Counted from the first letter of the stretch, positions 32,238 through 46,200 are shown. The stretch: DNA of 64,000 nucleotides from Calycina herbarum (GCA_001414485.1 LLEY01000099.1:124001-188000); one strand, 5' to 3'. Notes: generated by a model not told the origin, from the sequence alone. Translations and numbers: made by a program.

Positions 32238-34331
32238 GCTGCTAGCGTTGGTTGCAGAATGGGAATGGCGTTTCCATAGCTAAACATGATTCCGAGAATA
32301 ATAAGAGCGAGTGAAGTAGTGTTTTGTTTATCCTCTTGACTTTTTTGAAATTTCTTCTCAAGGTATGCACTATTGTGACCGCGTACCCGAGGTATGTGCG
32401 TATTGGACGGGAAATAAGGGTATACTTACTATATGCACTTTACTTTATTTTTGCGTATGCGAGGGCTATACGAGAAGGTTCTTTGATTCCCCATCACTCA
32501 CTCTACTTGAAGCTATTGTCACTTCCTGCCGGGAGCAAGCAATGAAAACCTTTCGAAACGGCTTGGCACGTATAATAAACCCCCCTGTGTCTTAATAAGT
32601 ATCAAGGAGCTGAAAAGGAGATTATTTTTTTGCTGAGTGGAATGGAAAAGAGAAGAGGGCAGGAAACAAGAGAGCTAAGAGAATCTTTTATTCCTACATA
32701 GAAAGATACTAAAACAAGGCAAAAAAAGGGGCGAGGGAGAGAGGTCGCATGAAAAGGTGGTTGGTTGGGAGTAGGTGAAAGGTGCTAAAAGTAGGTGAGA
32801 ACGAATAGCTTTATTTTCCATAGATTATATACACCTATATACTATATATAGCTTTGATATATCAGGTATATATACACTCGTATAAAACTAGAAGTAGAGA
32901 GTGATTTTAAAGCATGGCTCTCTTCTCTATTCCCTATTCCCTATGCTCTGTTCTCTATTCCATAACCAGACTTACTTACTCAAAAAGGCAAGTAATCGTT
33001 TCAGCTGCTATCATCGACTCAAACCCCCCTCCCATCTCCCCATCACCAACACTCCTCGCAGTATCTTAACTAAACAAAATAAGTAAGCCCAAACCCACCC
33101 AACACAACACACAAGTATATCCCCCCCCCTCCCCCATCTCACTCGCCTTTTCTTCACTTTCCAGGATTGGATTGGATTCACGTGTCATATAGAATAATCC
33201 TTGCCCTTGAAGGGAAGGGCTGTGTGGACTTGTTAGGCCCCAAAGACATCGACCCCCCAAGTAAAGTAGACAACTCGGCATAAACCCAATCACAAGTCTC
33301 CCCCAAACGATGCCCAGTAATCAAATCACATCAAAATCACAGCAAGTAGAAACATCGAATTGGGTATGATTGGTTGCATTATCATGGGTAGAGTAGAGTA
33401 GGCCTTTCTTCAAAAAGCTCAACTAATTTACAAACCACTTGACGAGGTCAAGCAATCATGCAGAAGGCACTGCGCGTGGAGTCATCATCCCCTTTCATAA
33501 CCATTTCGTCATCACCCACCCCATCCACGACACAAGCGAAAGAAAAAGAAACACGCACGAGTATAAGCAACGCAATGAGACCTCCCCAGAATCCGCCTGC
33601 CATTAGTTACCCCCCTCCCAGAATGTATGTTGGACATGCCGTGCCATGTCAGATGAATGATCGAGTCGAGCGGGCGCTCACTCTTGGTCCTTGCCATCTA
33701 CATTCCTCATTCCAGGCTCCCTCCCCGAATAATTAACCACCCCGGGCGTGCTCTCTTCCACAAAATCGAAAATCAAGTAATGAAAAGGAAAAAAAGGAAA
33801 ATAGGAAATCATGTGTAGCAAAACATGTATCTCAGGTGACAAGAGGGTCTGCTCTGAATGCTTTCGAGATCGATCGTGGAGACCAAAGTCGAGTGATGCA
33901 AGCGAGCTTGAGTGACCATGTAACCTAGTGCTTCGTGACCATAATGTAACTAGCTATGTCGAGTGTTGTATGAATCATGTTCTCGTGTGACATGCCGTAA
34001 GTGTTGCATATTTTGTTCCGAAATTGGATGTAATGACATCGGCATGCCGTTCGATTACTACGATCAGGTCGACAAGTCTCACTTCGAACGTGAGTAGTCG
34101 GGCCAAGATCGTAGCTGCTCGAGCCATTTTGGAAATCCAGAAATCGAAAAGTCGCAAGGAAAGTAAGCATAATGAGATGAGTTTTTGACATGTCGAGCCA
34201 TTACCAAATAGATCGCCGAGAGACGTTCAGGTATGGGTCAGCGGTGAGTTGAGATCAGTCAAAGCGAAACTACCGCGAGTCGAAAATCGTAGAAAGTCGA
34301 ATCGATCGTGAGTCTCGCCCAAGGAAATAAA

Positions 34332-35990
34332 TCAATACCACTGTCCAGGTTGTTCCTCTCGCTTCACCGGTCGGTATCCGCCAGAAGTATATCCAGTTCC
34401 AGTCGCTGCACCTTTCGAAGCGGATCGCAGCCTATTTTCGGAGACTATAGCGTCAGCCATCCAGTCAGCATACTGTTCTCCTCGCGGCCAGCGTCATCGA
34501 AGCACACTAAACGCGAAGAGGAAAAAAATCCCTTACAAGGAACCGGAACTAGCAAGAAACTCACATCCTATCACTTCCTCCAACAGCACGGTTGGTATCT
34601 GGAGTGTCGACACCAGCACCGCTGGCTCCACGTTCCATCACCTTGCGGCGGGATCCGGAGATCGCACCAGGCTTGGATGCACTGGATGCATGTTGAGGGG
34701 CTGCTCCACCGGCAGTGGCAACATTGGTTCGTGTACGAGGCTTCTCCTCTTCATCCTGGGCGGGTTGTTGACCGGCAGCTTGGGCAATGGCCTGAGCATT
34801 CTTCTGGTATTTGTAAACGGTCCAATCAAAGACGTAATCGTATTGGAATCCCTCGCGGACAAAGAGATCACGGAAGATCTTTCGGAGGTAAGAGTAGTCG
34901 GGCTTGTCATCGAAACGGAGGGAGCGGGTGTAGTTGAGGTAGATGGCGAACTCGTTGGGGAAACCACGGCAGAGGACTTCGGTTGGGGTGGTCATCTTCT
35001 TCTCCATGATACGGTCGTACTTTTGCTTCTTGGTGGCAGCCTTCAATCCTTGCCATGGGAGGGACCCACGACAGAAGTAGAGCATAACGTAACCGAGGGA
35101 TTCCATGTCATCACGGCGGGATTGTTCTATCAAGTTAGTTTGGTGATGTGCTGTTATGGATATGGACCAACATACCGACTCCCAAGTGAGTGTTGATTGA
35201 GGCATAACGAGCGGTACCTGTCAAGTTCTTGTTCTCACGGTATGGGATGTGGAAGTGAGTCTTGGGGTCACGATACTTCTTGGCCAAACCGAAATCGATG
35301 ACGTTGACTTGGTTACCACGCTTACCAATGCCCATAAGGAAGTTGTCGGGCTTGATATCACGGTGGATGAAGGACTTGGCGTGGATGTACTCGATACGGG
35401 AGATGAGTTGATCGGCCAAGAGAAGAACGGTCTTCAAGGAGAACTTGCGGTTGCAAAAGTTGAAGAGATCCTCCAAACTGGGTCCCAGGAGATCCAAAAC
35501 CATGGCATTGTAATCACACTCGGTTCCGAACCAGCGGACAAACGGAATACCGACACCTCCAGCAAGGGATTTGTAGACGCGGGCTTCATACTCGAGTTGT
35601 GGGTGCTTGGCCTTGACGCTCTCGAGCTTGATGGCAATCTCTTCACCGGAGATGATGTTGGTTCCGAGATAGATATCACCGAAACTACCACTACCAATCT
35701 TTCGACCGATGCGGTACTTGTTACCAACGCGAAGATCCTACAAGTCACACGTTAGTACCCCGCAACCATATTGGCCACGCATAGAAGCGGTTGACCATGT
35801 ATATATAGGAAAGGAAAGAAGAGGGGGCACAAGGCTGAGAGAAAGGATCAAGGTTATGACTCTTCTGGCAGCCGAGCACCGATACAGAAGAGGTAAACAA
35901 AAAGGTGCTCATAGAAGGCTGAAGAAAGGGAGTATAAACCAGAGGATTGGATTTCGACTTGGAAGCGGGTGGATTCACCATAGTAGTCAT
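34332..35990 (-). CDS. Casein kinase I, Hrr25/CK1-delta type
   Basis: Four exons, 35990-35979, 35737-35176, 35126-34565 and 34431-34332, give 411 residues. Exon 1 encodes only MTTM. After a 241-bp intron, [20 protein letters not shown] opens the kinase domain. Catalytic motifs: AIKLES (ATP-binding Lys), [22 protein letters not shown], and the CK1 hallmark [21 protein letters not shown], which replaces APE and is interrupted by a 49-bp intron. [22 protein letters not shown] follows at the end of the domain. The frame meets TGA right after GSDRM at 34563, but that TGA lies inside a GTGAGT donor. A 133-bp intron leads to a last exon, [20 protein letters not shown]..., ending EEQPGQWY, which matches the fungal CK1 tail style. 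CK1-delta kinases act in DNA repair, vesicle traffic, mitosis and the fungal clock. Confidence 0.93.
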
Positions 35991-36725
35991 CTTGAGGCTG
36001 GACGATGGACTCTAGGTATCGGAGGCACCGATACAAGAGTAGATGTGAGGTTTGTTGGAGTATTAATCGATCGACAGAGTAGATCGTGTGCGGGAGGATG
36101 AGGTATTAAGGAGGACTAGAGTTGAGGAGGAAGATGTTAGTGTGTTGTTTTGATTAGGTGGTGATGGTGGTGGTGGTGGTTGAGGGCCAGGCCAGCTGAA
36201 GACCAAGGACAGACGCTGGGCTGGGGACGAAGCGGTGTGGTTCCAGCACGCGTTCGAATGAACCAACAAAGGTGAATAAGGAGATTGAGGCGAAGCATTC
36301 AGTACTCGTAGAGTCGTGAATGTGTGCTCGTCGGGTGGGTGTTGAGACGTGAAGAATTCTCGAGGGGAATGTATGGTATGGGAAGGGACGGAGTATTGGG
36401 GTGGTATTTCGGTACGTACCTGGTGTTGCTTCAAGGGCGACTTGTAGCTGGCTTCTGGGGGCCGACGGTCGAGTTGCTCGAGGGATGGTGAGAAGGAGAA
36501 TGGAGTCGTGGTGATGTTGGCAGACGATGTTGAGTAAATGTCCTCACACACTGGGGTCGTTAACCAGGTTGGATGGGATGTCAGGGGGTAATGACTTTCG
36601 TCGTCGAGGGATTGATGGTGGGGAGAGTCCTTGATTGAGACGGGGCAAGACGGAGTAGAAGAGGATTGCAGACCTCAGACTGACTGCACTGCTGCTTTCT
36701 CGCTTGGTCCTTTAGCGCAGGTGGG

Positions 36726-36745
36726 ACGCTAACGCTAACGCTAAC
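36726..36745. repeat. (ACGCTA)3 hexamer tandem repeat
   Basis: Just over three units in the upstream region of the casein kinase gene. Confidence 0.85.
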
Positions 36746-37140
36746 CTCTTTGGGACGGCGACAAAAGGGCAAAGGCAAAGGCGTGGAAGGGGCGCCAGTG
36801 GTACCGCAGCTGCCAGTGCAGTGCGAGGATCGGATTCCAGAACTTCTGAACGGAGCTGCAGCTATTGACTGCAGCTATTGATTCCTATTGTTGGTCTAAT
36901 TGGAACTTTTGAGAGAACTAAAATAGAATGGTGATTCCGAGAATGCGGGTTGGTATTCACTTGTCTTCCACAGTCCTTCCATTTGAGTGTTTACTGCATC
37001 AAATCAATGCTTTACTGCATGCATAATGAAGCCAACCGGTTTGCCCTTACTTTCCAGAGTTACAGGTAATGCTAATTAAACCTCTAGACGCTACACCTCG
37101 GGTTTGTATAGCTACCCTCGCATTAATTTTTACCTACCTA

Positions 37141-37183
37141 GTCTCCCAGTCTCGTCTCCCAGTCTCGTCTCCCAGTCTCCCAG
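37141..37183. repeat. Tandem repeat of a 13-bp unit (GTCTCCCAGTCTC)
   Basis: About three units with small variation. Confidence 0.85.
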
Positions 37184-38267
37184 TGCAGGAGTACCCTCAC
37201 GTTCAACACCCCCATGAAAGGCCTTATGGGCCTTGGTAGTCCTCCTTTTCTCTCCCTTTCCCTCTACAAACTCCTCATTTCTCCTTTATGCCCCCTTATC
37301 CCCTATTCCAATCCACTCCAAAGCCTTTCCGGATTTCCGCCAGTTTTGACGCCAAGAACATATGCAATGCGACTAAAAAGGAGTAAATCAGGAGTTAAGC
37401 CTGTGCTTCGCCTACTCTTCCGCCCTGACTTACCCAAGGGCGCACGCATCTCCGAGTGTGAAGGTGTGAAGGTGTAAAGGTGTAAGTAAGGTACTAGTAG
37501 AGCCTGATGATGCCGTCGTCCAAGCCTGAAAGAGGGGTAGAAAACTGGTTCGCACATTCCTCTCCAAATTCAGCTGCTGACCGCCACAACTCCTACAAAC
37601 CAAATCCCGGCTTTTTTCTTAAACTTTTCCCTCACTTGTAATTCATCGGCCACTTGTGTTTTTTGATTAATATTAGAAGGTGTATTTAGCTTTGTGCGTT
37701 GGATGTAAGTCAACTTTAGACTGGTGTCCATTCATCACAGCCTCGTCATTCCAGCCCAACTATCGCCGCAGCCCCGGTCGTCGGTTCTTAGGCTTTCAAC
37801 CCGAGCTCTCCCCCAAATCTTCAAATCTTGACGTCGGCTGACTTTACCATCACCACCAGCCCATGACACTGCAATGCAAAGGATCAATCTCATTCATCAC
37901 AATTCATACTCTAGATGAGCAAAATAAAGGAAGACAAGTTCAGCATCACAACCTCATATGGGATGTATACACCCTGGCCCAACGCATTGAGGCCCCCCCG
38001 TTTCAAGGAGTTGCCTCGTTGCGCGATTAAATTACATTTTGCACCGACGATTCAAGGCCCAATGATCCAATCCCCCGAACCGACCATTTCCGTACACCGC
38101 ACCATTCTGGTCCCGTGAGGGAGCAGTACGTCTAGGCATATCCCGACATCAGATTCTTGCATACAAAAACACCTCACGGAGCACTCACCAGATGCCTAAC
38201 TGGCAGCCTTACCACAGCCCATAGGCAACGGCAGGCGCTGGTGCAAGCTGATTCGAATACTTGATGA

Positions 38268-38295
38268 CAGGACAGGCAGGACAGGCAGGACAGGA
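38268..38295. repeat. Tandem repeat of a 9-bp unit (GGACAGGCA)
   Basis: Three consecutive units. Confidence 0.85.
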
Positions 38296-39967
38296 TGCTT
38301 AGGTAGGTGGCTGGCTGGCTGACATTTCCCCAGACCCAAACGGCCGCAGAGGCAAGACACTACCAGAAAATCAAGAAATGGAAGACATCACAACCAATCC
38401 TCTCATCCAATCGTGACCAAGGGGGATGAAGTATCGCCCCCTTCCTGATGAAATGATGCCGAAAGTGCCCGTGCAAGAAAGACATCTTCGCCTCTGACAA
38501 GTTAACATGACCAAAGTACAATACAATACTTGCGTAAATGCCCGTCTCACCTATCACGAACCGCCGATATACCAAAAAAATCCAGGTTCACATTCATTGT
38601 CATCCGTTCAGACAGTCAGCTTGCCTCAATAATGTCAGCATACCCAAATCCCTCAATCCGAAGAACCACAGCCTCGTCTTCACAATCAATATCCTGATCC
38701 CTTCGTATCTCCCTTCTCCGCATCCAAAGAACGCCCACGGCCTGGCCCGCTGTCAGCCCTCAATACATACAAACATATACATCACATCACATACCAAACA
38801 ATCATCCCATACCTCCAATCCCCAATCCACACATGTCAAAAGGAACATCGCATCTACCGAGTACGGAAGGGAATGCATATCTCCCCCAATACCCAATACT
38901 CCTCCCCTCCAATCCCGCACCCAGCCCCGTCAACCCCCAAGCAAGTAGAAGCAAGCCAAAGAATAAACCCAACCACTCGGATCTACTCCCTCCTCTCACT
39001 GGCTCTAGACCCGCTTGCCTTCTAGAAAGAAGTACTCGGGTTGCAGCAAATAAGCCTCAGGAGATAAACCAACAACGCATGCATTCATTTTCTTCATTCA
39101 TCTCCTCACATATTCCCCATATTCCCTTTTTCTCATTCGCCCTCCCTTCTTAACGGTTCCTTATCAATTAGTTCATCACATTTGAACACTTCAAGTGGGA
39201 TGTTCAACCTCGCGGGTTTGCGGTTTCTTATTTCTTATCCTTTATCCTTTCTTATCCGTGGGGAATTCGGGGTATGTTGACTTTATCCAGAGAGCGAGAA
39301 GCGATCGTCACCGGGTTGGTGCAAAAATAGACCACCAGTCCGGTAGACTTCCTAGGGGGTGTGGTGGGGGCTGATATGTATGTCGTGATTTGAATGTGGT
39401 TTTAATTACTGGATTGGGAATGTTGGTAATTCTTTTTCTGCGATTTGTTTAATTTTTGGGGAGGGGAAGGGTCACGTTTGAGGATGAGGGTCACGTGTGG
39501 TGAGTTTTTGGGTTGTCGATGAACACAAAACAAACCTGGACAGTTGCGAATCTGGAAATAGTCATAGGATGGGAAGTCTACTGAGACGCGGATGTTCTGT
39601 CCTTCCGTCCAACTCTTTATAGACTCAGATTTGGCTTCTGGAGCTAAAATTAGATTGCTAATGATAATTCTCAATACTTGTTTCCGACATATCAGTCTTG
39701 ATTACTAGTACATCACAGTTAACCACGCCCCCGAGTCACTTCAACAAAGGACCACCACCTGCCGCTAACTAATCATCTTCCGTGGAGAAGATAAGAACCC
39801 CTCTCCGAGATCGGAACGGATTAAATGGACTTTTTCTAACCTTATAGGATTTTATAAATCGCTCCGAAATTTTTTTTACAGATAAGTAGCTGAGAATATT
39901 TTAATCAATCCCTAATAAAAGGGAAATTTTCTCACTTTAGGATGTCTTTTCTAGACTCTTCTTCTTC

Positions 39968-39987
39968 GATGGATGGATGCATGGATG

Positions 39988-40018
<31 letters not shown>

Positions 40019-40037
40019 GCATGGATAGATGCATGTA
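39968..40037. repeat. GATG/GATA tetranucleotide microsatellite
   Basis: GATG units followed by about eight GATA units, then interrupted GATGCATG units. Confidence 0.9.
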
Positions 40038-42715
40038 TGATGGATGCTTGAGGATAAATTTAATCTTATTAAGCCTTCAGACTTGAATGGGTTAAGCAAC
40101 TAATAGACGAGGGACATGAATAGCTTTCCCATCTGGTGGTCAAGTGTAACGAGTATAACGAATTTCTTTTCTTGGGGATATTGTAGTGAAAGTACCTTGA
40201 CCTGGTATGATGAATGGATGAAAATTCCTAACTGGGAGAGAGGTTCAAAGTTAAGTTTAGGATGTGAATGAGGGTTGGGGTTTCGACAATGGAAGGGGTA
40301 TTCGACAGTGCAAACATCTGGAATATTTCTTTTTTTTTCTTTCGTTTTTTTGTTATTTTTAGGTCTATGAGGTGGTGGGAACTTGGTATCTTGAGGAAAG
40401 TTTCAGAGCAGAGGTTTGGATGGAATGAAAATACGCCCAAGTAGTCATTAGCACCACTTATCCTTTCCCGTCAAGGTAAGATTACTTTTCAATAACTGCT
40501 TTCTCTCTGCATTCTAGGTGAACGGAAGAAGAAAAATCATAGAGGTGTTAGTTAGATAGCTAACTAGCTATCTTCCCTTGGACACCTTCGAATGAAGACC
40601 TATTGCATCGAAATATGGAGCGCTGTCACCGCTGAGATTCTTATGCTGCTGAGAATCTGGTAACATTCTTCAAATAGGTTATATCTTTGCGCCCTCAACG
40701 TAATGTTAATACTGGATTTACCCCATGTGCTTCTTTGACTCCCCCTCCCAAGTTCTAACAAGAGGAAGGATTCCTTCGTCCTAGAAACTACTCTATGAAG
40801 AATATGGATATGGTCCGAGTCCATTCTGAGACTCGGCACTCCGAATATAATACCACCGTCGATCGGGGGAAGGAACTTTTTTGAAATGATGGTGCGAGGA
40901 TTGAGGTTTCCACAATTTTTTTTAAATTTTCCTTTTTGGATTGGTGAATGTGAAATTTTGTGATGAATTGTATTGGCAGCGGCACATCCTCGGCCCATAG
41001 ACACCCCCCCGACCCACCAGACCAGGAAACTACTTGGAGACAAATAGGTAAATGTCGAGCAAGGGATCAGGTCTATCAAGGCGCCCGACGTGGTGACTGG
41101 TTATGGGGCTTTGGTGCCGGAGGTGGAAAATTTGTGTCTTGTATTAAGGCGACTTTACGCTGGGTGGCGTCGAGTTGTGCTTGCATTGCACACAAGAAGA
41201 ATCTTTTTTTATAAAAAAAAGAAATCTTGTTTTTTTATTGTTGGATCTAGGAAAAAATGAAGGGGCCTTGGGAGTTCGAGGGTAGGATATCCGATGGTCA
41301 CTTTCACGATTTTGGAACGGGTTGGAAAGGTGGCTTGGATGTTGGGGTGTGTTGAGTCTGTTGAAATGGAGAGGGGGGGAAATTTAGACCAGACGAAGTG
41401 AGTGATGCTCGGGGGTTGTTGAAGGGAACAGATCCTTCCTCTCCTGTCAACCCAATCACCATCTGTACCAGTGCATGGCGGGCTGGAACGTAGGTATGGG
41501 AGTAGGCTTTATATGCTTTATATACCTGTACGCCTTGACACTCTCTGAAAGTTGTTCTCCTAGAGGATATTGATTTCCAATTCTGACAATTGAAATTGCG
41601 TCCTCTTGCCGTGTTCTTTGATTTGAAGATTTAGTGATTGTGACAAGATTCCAAACAAGTTCTTGTTGAGAGAGGAGAGATGTGACTACTAGGTAACTCA
41701 CCCAGGGTACGAGATTCGAAAATAAGTTAGATAACACTCTGATAAACAATGAACACTTCTTACTTAATACATCCAAACGAAGTTCACAATTTTGGGAAGG
41801 TTTTTGGGGGGCTAGTAGACGTAAACGCTTTCAGCTAAATAGTAAATTCCAGCTCTTTGATGTGCTGGGAGTAAGGAGTTTGCAGGATTTGTTATGCTCA
41901 CCTGTCATAGATTCGTGGAGTGCGGTAATTTGCATGGTCGAGATTATGAAATATTCAAACGGTTCATATAGTTAAGTGATGGAGATGGAGGTGAGTGGTT
42001 TTGTTATTTTCCATGTTTGGCGAATGGGTATGAGTTGATGAGGGGTCGGATACTAGATATTTCTACTTCTTCTTAGGGGTTTGTTGATGACTTCATTTAC
42101 TAACAGGTGTGGTTCTATAAGCGTATGGAATGTTGGAGGTAGGATTGCTAATACAAATATCCTTTCAGTTGGAGTTGGGGATTTTCTCACAATGCTCAAA
42201 CGGAAATGGTCTCAGCAGGACAACGAGTACTTTCTCGGAGCACAATTGTGAACACGGTTATGAAAGTCGCTCGACGATCGAGAATAAGGCACCTTGACCT
42301 AGGATCACAGGCCATGAAACAGTGTGTTATCTTCATGGAAAGTTCAGGAAACGAACGAGGGCCTGGATTTCGATAGTGGGGAAGATTTCGAGGGTATATC
42401 TTTCAGTTGAATATTTGGGAGTTGGATTGTCACTGGAGAGTGGAAAGATACCTTGAGATGTTGAAGGTTTGGAGTCCCGAGAGGGTGAACTGATACTAGG
42501 TGGACGGTTACTTGGAACACTCCTTCCTCCCTCCCCATCATCATCATCTTCACCTTCATCATCGTCTTGGCTCGAATTGAAATCAAATTGTGGAAGGTGC
42601 GTTATATATGTCTTACAGATTGTTTTCTATCAGGTGTAGCTATCTCACGGGGTATTATTATAGGTGAGTTTGGTAAGTGATTTTTAGACTGTTGCGTGTG
42701 TAAGAGCGCTAAGTA

Positions 42716-43224
42716 TAGTGAGTTGCGAATTAAGCTTCCTTTTTAACGATATTTTATAAACCGTGTGTTTTTAGAAAATTTCTTATTTCCTAGATACTCT
42801 TTCCCTCTTTACTTAATAACAACGTATGTTATTATATCCCTAAGAACAGCTAATAAGAGCGCTATACCCCCTTTCTTACTCTATAAACTTTTTAGGAAGA
42901 AAACAGACACTTTTATATATATCTAAAAATTTTTAAGGTCTTAGTAGAGACTACTCAACTTTATAGAGGTATAAAAAAAATTCTTATAAAAAGGGGTTTT
43001 CTAAGAATTAACTATTACTAAGTTTATTCTTATTATACTTGTTTAGGTATAGTAACAAATAGAGAGGAAGTATAAGAAGATATAGTAGTTCTTTCTAGCT
43101 AGGTCTTATATCTTAAAGAGTACTTTAGTTTTCTGTTTTCTAAAATAAATAAGGAAAAAACCTAGGAAGAAAAAATCACGGTTTACAAAAGTGTTAAAAA
43201 GGAAGCTTAATTCGCAACTCACTG
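42716..43224. mobile_element. Tc1/mariner-like MITE of 509 bp with long inverted repeats
   Basis: Terminal inverted repeats of 32 bp match at 31 positions. The right end reads as CAGTGAGTTGCGAATTAAGC when reverse-complemented; the left end differs only by T for C at the first base. Similarity continues inward to about 55 bp (TAAACCGTG on both sides). The element is flanked by TA on both sides (42714-42715 and 43225-43226), as expected for Tc1/mariner insertion. The interior is AT-rich, with no transposase frame. Confidence 0.85.
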
Positions 43225-43226
43225 TA

Positions 43227-46200
43227 TTTTGTTATGAGATTTTATTGAATAGATTTGAAAACAAGCCTGGAGAGGTCAATATCGGGTTATTCATCTGAAA
43301 TTAGCGTACTTATATCATTCGTATACCTCTATCCAAAGGTGTAAGAATCCAGCTTTGAATCCCAGATGTTTACTCGTATTTAATAGTCAATTAGGCAAGC
43401 CTCCCAAAAAATCAGAAAAGGAAATAAAAATGAAGGAACTGCTCCTCAGTTCTGGGAATTAGCAAGATTCACAGGGGTGGTTTGGTGAGTTGATTCCTGC
43501 TGTCTGTCTGTCGCAGGTTTGCTGTAGTAGCTGAGACGCTTACTTACCAGCACACAGACGTTAAAGGAGAGAATTTCGATACACAATCCAGATTGCTTGC
43601 TCTTGCTCTTCCTTTTGCAAAAACGAATATTTACTTTTCGACAGTGAGTGAGGTCTCGGTGGTAGTTAAGTAGAAGGAAAAATATTTGAAGAAAATATTC
43701 GGGGTCTGATGCTTTTTGGGCCCTTGCAAAATTTCTTACCTTCCTCTTCTTGTATCTTGAATTGTCCTTCTGCCTTAAAACACGTTGACTCTGCGTGCAC
43801 TAGTGCTAGTATTTCCATCTCAGGGTACGTGCTAAATATCAATTCTGCTTGAGATGTTCCATGCTTTATATTTTGCGCTCACTGACTTGAGCAGTTGCGG
43901 CTCATCCAGAGGCATTTATATCATCAAACTCAAATCTTTTGCCAACATTCTTTGATTGACAATTACCTATCTTGTTAGTTCTTTTTTCTCTTTTTGATTT
44001 GTTGACCATGGTTTTATTTTCTCGAACCTTTTTCTCCTTTTCTTTTGTTTAATGCTTCCAAATAGCCACGGAATTTTCCCCATGCTATTACCAACAGTTA
44101 AAGTCATTGGAATAGAATCAAGATCTCAAAAAGGGGGGTTTGAAAACTTGAAAACTTGGAATTCTTTTGCTTTGGGGATACAAAAGACACGCGCTGGCAT
44201 CAAGTTCGAGTTCATTCTGGCGGATTAATCGAAGCCTGGATCGAAAGCCGATTGTGGACACAAGAAGCAGATATTGCAACTTGACGTCTTACTTCAAACT
44301 AGAGGAGAGGAGTCGTTGATAAACAGCTTAAGTATTGGTATGAGGACTGGTATATTGTCTTGATGTACACTTTGGATATAAACGAAGATTGTTATTTCGA
44401 CGGATAAAGGATACTCGACAAATAGAGTAGATTAGCTACTAGAGCTAACTCTTATATCATATCACATTCTCTAATTATGAGACTTTGAATTATGTACTTG
44501 CTGTAGTTTAATCGCGCTTCTCGGTTGGACATAAAAGAAGTTCAACTTTCGACCACAGAGGAGGAGTCGTTGGCAAAAAAATGCCAACGGAGGAGATATA
44601 TGTGGGCAACTTGGCTTGGTGCTAGCGAGGTTCTGTGAGGTTTAGTTTTGTGACAAATTGGGAGTGGAGGATTTTCGGTCTCTCTGTAAGTTACTGGGTC
44701 GGATAAAAGAAAACTTGGAAGCTCTTTACAGTCGCTGTCAAAAGTGTTGAATTGTCTAATAGAGTCTACAAGCAGGGTTTATATTTCATGCATCTGTGGT
44801 ACCTTTGTAATGTAGCACAATCTGGGTTTATTTCTACGTGCTTTTCTACCTTTCGATTGCACCTATTTTAAGTGTGAGAATATTGTTACATTCTTACCTC
44901 GATACATCCCAGATGTGAAGCCAGTCTAGACCGTTCAGTGGGCTTCGCTCAGCCTTTCAGAAAGAACAACGACAAGCTCAAATACCAACTTGGCAGAACA
45001 TATCTTCATTTTCTGGATGTGATCTTCTCTTTCGAAGATCCAGGGAGACTCGATTTATAAGTATTATGAGAGCGTGACTTGAATACACAAATAACCAAAA
45101 CGCCCGAATCATTGCCCAAACCTGTGATATTTTGTATATGCTCATCCTCATACATCTTAGACACCTCTGTCTCTAACTAAAAGCTAGTTTCTGGACATCA
45201 CTTGGAAGATTTTATCTCATATCCCGTACGGGAAATCTTAGAAATAACCGGGAACTAGAATTCGACAACAAGAACCTGGTCGACTGCAACAAAATAAGAA
45301 GAATATAGCACCAATTGACTACTATATTATCCATACTAACACCCAGGAGTTTGTAGTAAAAAGAAAACCACCCATAACAAATCTCTGTCTTTGGTAGATC
45401 AGTCTGTTAAAGTACTGGTCTCATTACCAACATTCTCATGCATTTCTCTTTGTGCAAACATTCTGCCGCTCTTTGCTTGACTGCATTTATAGGATTTATA
45501 TAGGACATGGTTTGTGAAAAGTTATCAGGCTCTCTGCGAATACTCTTCCTCTAAGACTGCGCTCTAAAATCTTACTTCTCTTAGTTTCTCAGTTACTTTC
45601 GCAACTTGCCCACACATCAAGATCTGAAGCCTGTTTACCAAGAAAAATCACTATTTCATTCTTCCTTCGTTTGCTCTATTAATTCCCCATACAAAGCCAC
45701 CAGCTCTTGACCCACCACCCAAGAAATCCTCCAAGACAACCCTCAAGGTCATATAAAACCGCTCGCTCTACCCTCTTTGAAACCCAATCATGCATATTGG
45801 ATCCAATATAGAAACGACTCCTCCCAACTACAATTTAAATCATTGCACCACAAGATCTCATCTTTCCCCCTAAATAATGTTAAAGTCAATACACCTGACC
45901 CACATCCCACACCCTCCATCACCGACTTAATTTAGCGAATGAAACTAGAACTTCGACGACAAGACTCTAATCGACGACAACATAGCCCAATTTGAATATT
46001 TCAGGATCAAAACATCTTCACCTGAAAATAACCGGAATCGAAAAACAATATTCAGCTCCTTCTCTGTAACCTGAGAGTGCAAATGCACTGCTTTTAGCAG
46101 AAATCTCGCTGGTCTCCATATATTCAAGCTAGTTCAGCGATCGCCATATGACTGATCTCCAGAAGCTGGCCTTTCGAGGATTTATATCTCATTTACAGGG

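Larger units (their letters stand above)
29698..34331. other. 4.6-kb stretch without a defensible gene
   Basis: Only short open frames occur. Simple repeats are frequent: C-runs at 30421-30432 and 32209-32237, a TA tract at 32090-32113, a TTTGTATA triplication near 31253-31280, and a cluster of AACGTTC-like words at 30840-31120. It is not as AT-decayed as the transposon block. It could hold long untranslated regions or noncoding RNA of the minus-strand kinase, but nothing proves it. Confidence 0.5.
35991..42715. other. 6.7-kb stretch upstream of casein kinase I without a defensible gene
   Basis: Nearest the kinase gene lies its promoter and leader, including a Pro/Ser-rich open frame at 36063-36551 (minus). 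Further on only short frames and simple repeats appear: (ACGCTA)n at 36726-36745, a 13-bp tandem repeat at 37141-37183, a 9-bp repeat at 38268-38295 and GATA/GATG tracts at 39968-40037. Base composition is ordinary, so it is not a RIP-treated block. Long leaders or noncoding RNAs are possible. Confidence 0.45.

Noticed and set aside
34308..34937. 209-residue plus-strand frame
   Set aside because: Shadow of casein kinase I exons 3 and 4.
34690..35196. 168-residue plus-strand Val/Gly/Leu-rich frame
   Set aside because: Shadow of casein kinase I exon 3.
36063..36551. 162-residue minus-strand Pro/Ser-rich frame upstream of casein kinase I
   Set aside because: Low complexity; more likely leader sequence than a separate gene.
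36726..36745. Telomere-like repeat
   Set aside because: The unit ACGCTA is not the fungal TTAGGG/CCCTAA telomere repeat.
40600..41079. 159-residue minus-strand frame
   Set aside because: No domain, no conserved-looking pattern; chance frame in a gene-poor region.
42344..42586. Minus-strand frame with an Asp/Glu-rich alternative reading (SSQDDDEGEDDDDGE)
   Set aside because: It looks protein-like, but no neighbouring exons or start could be found.
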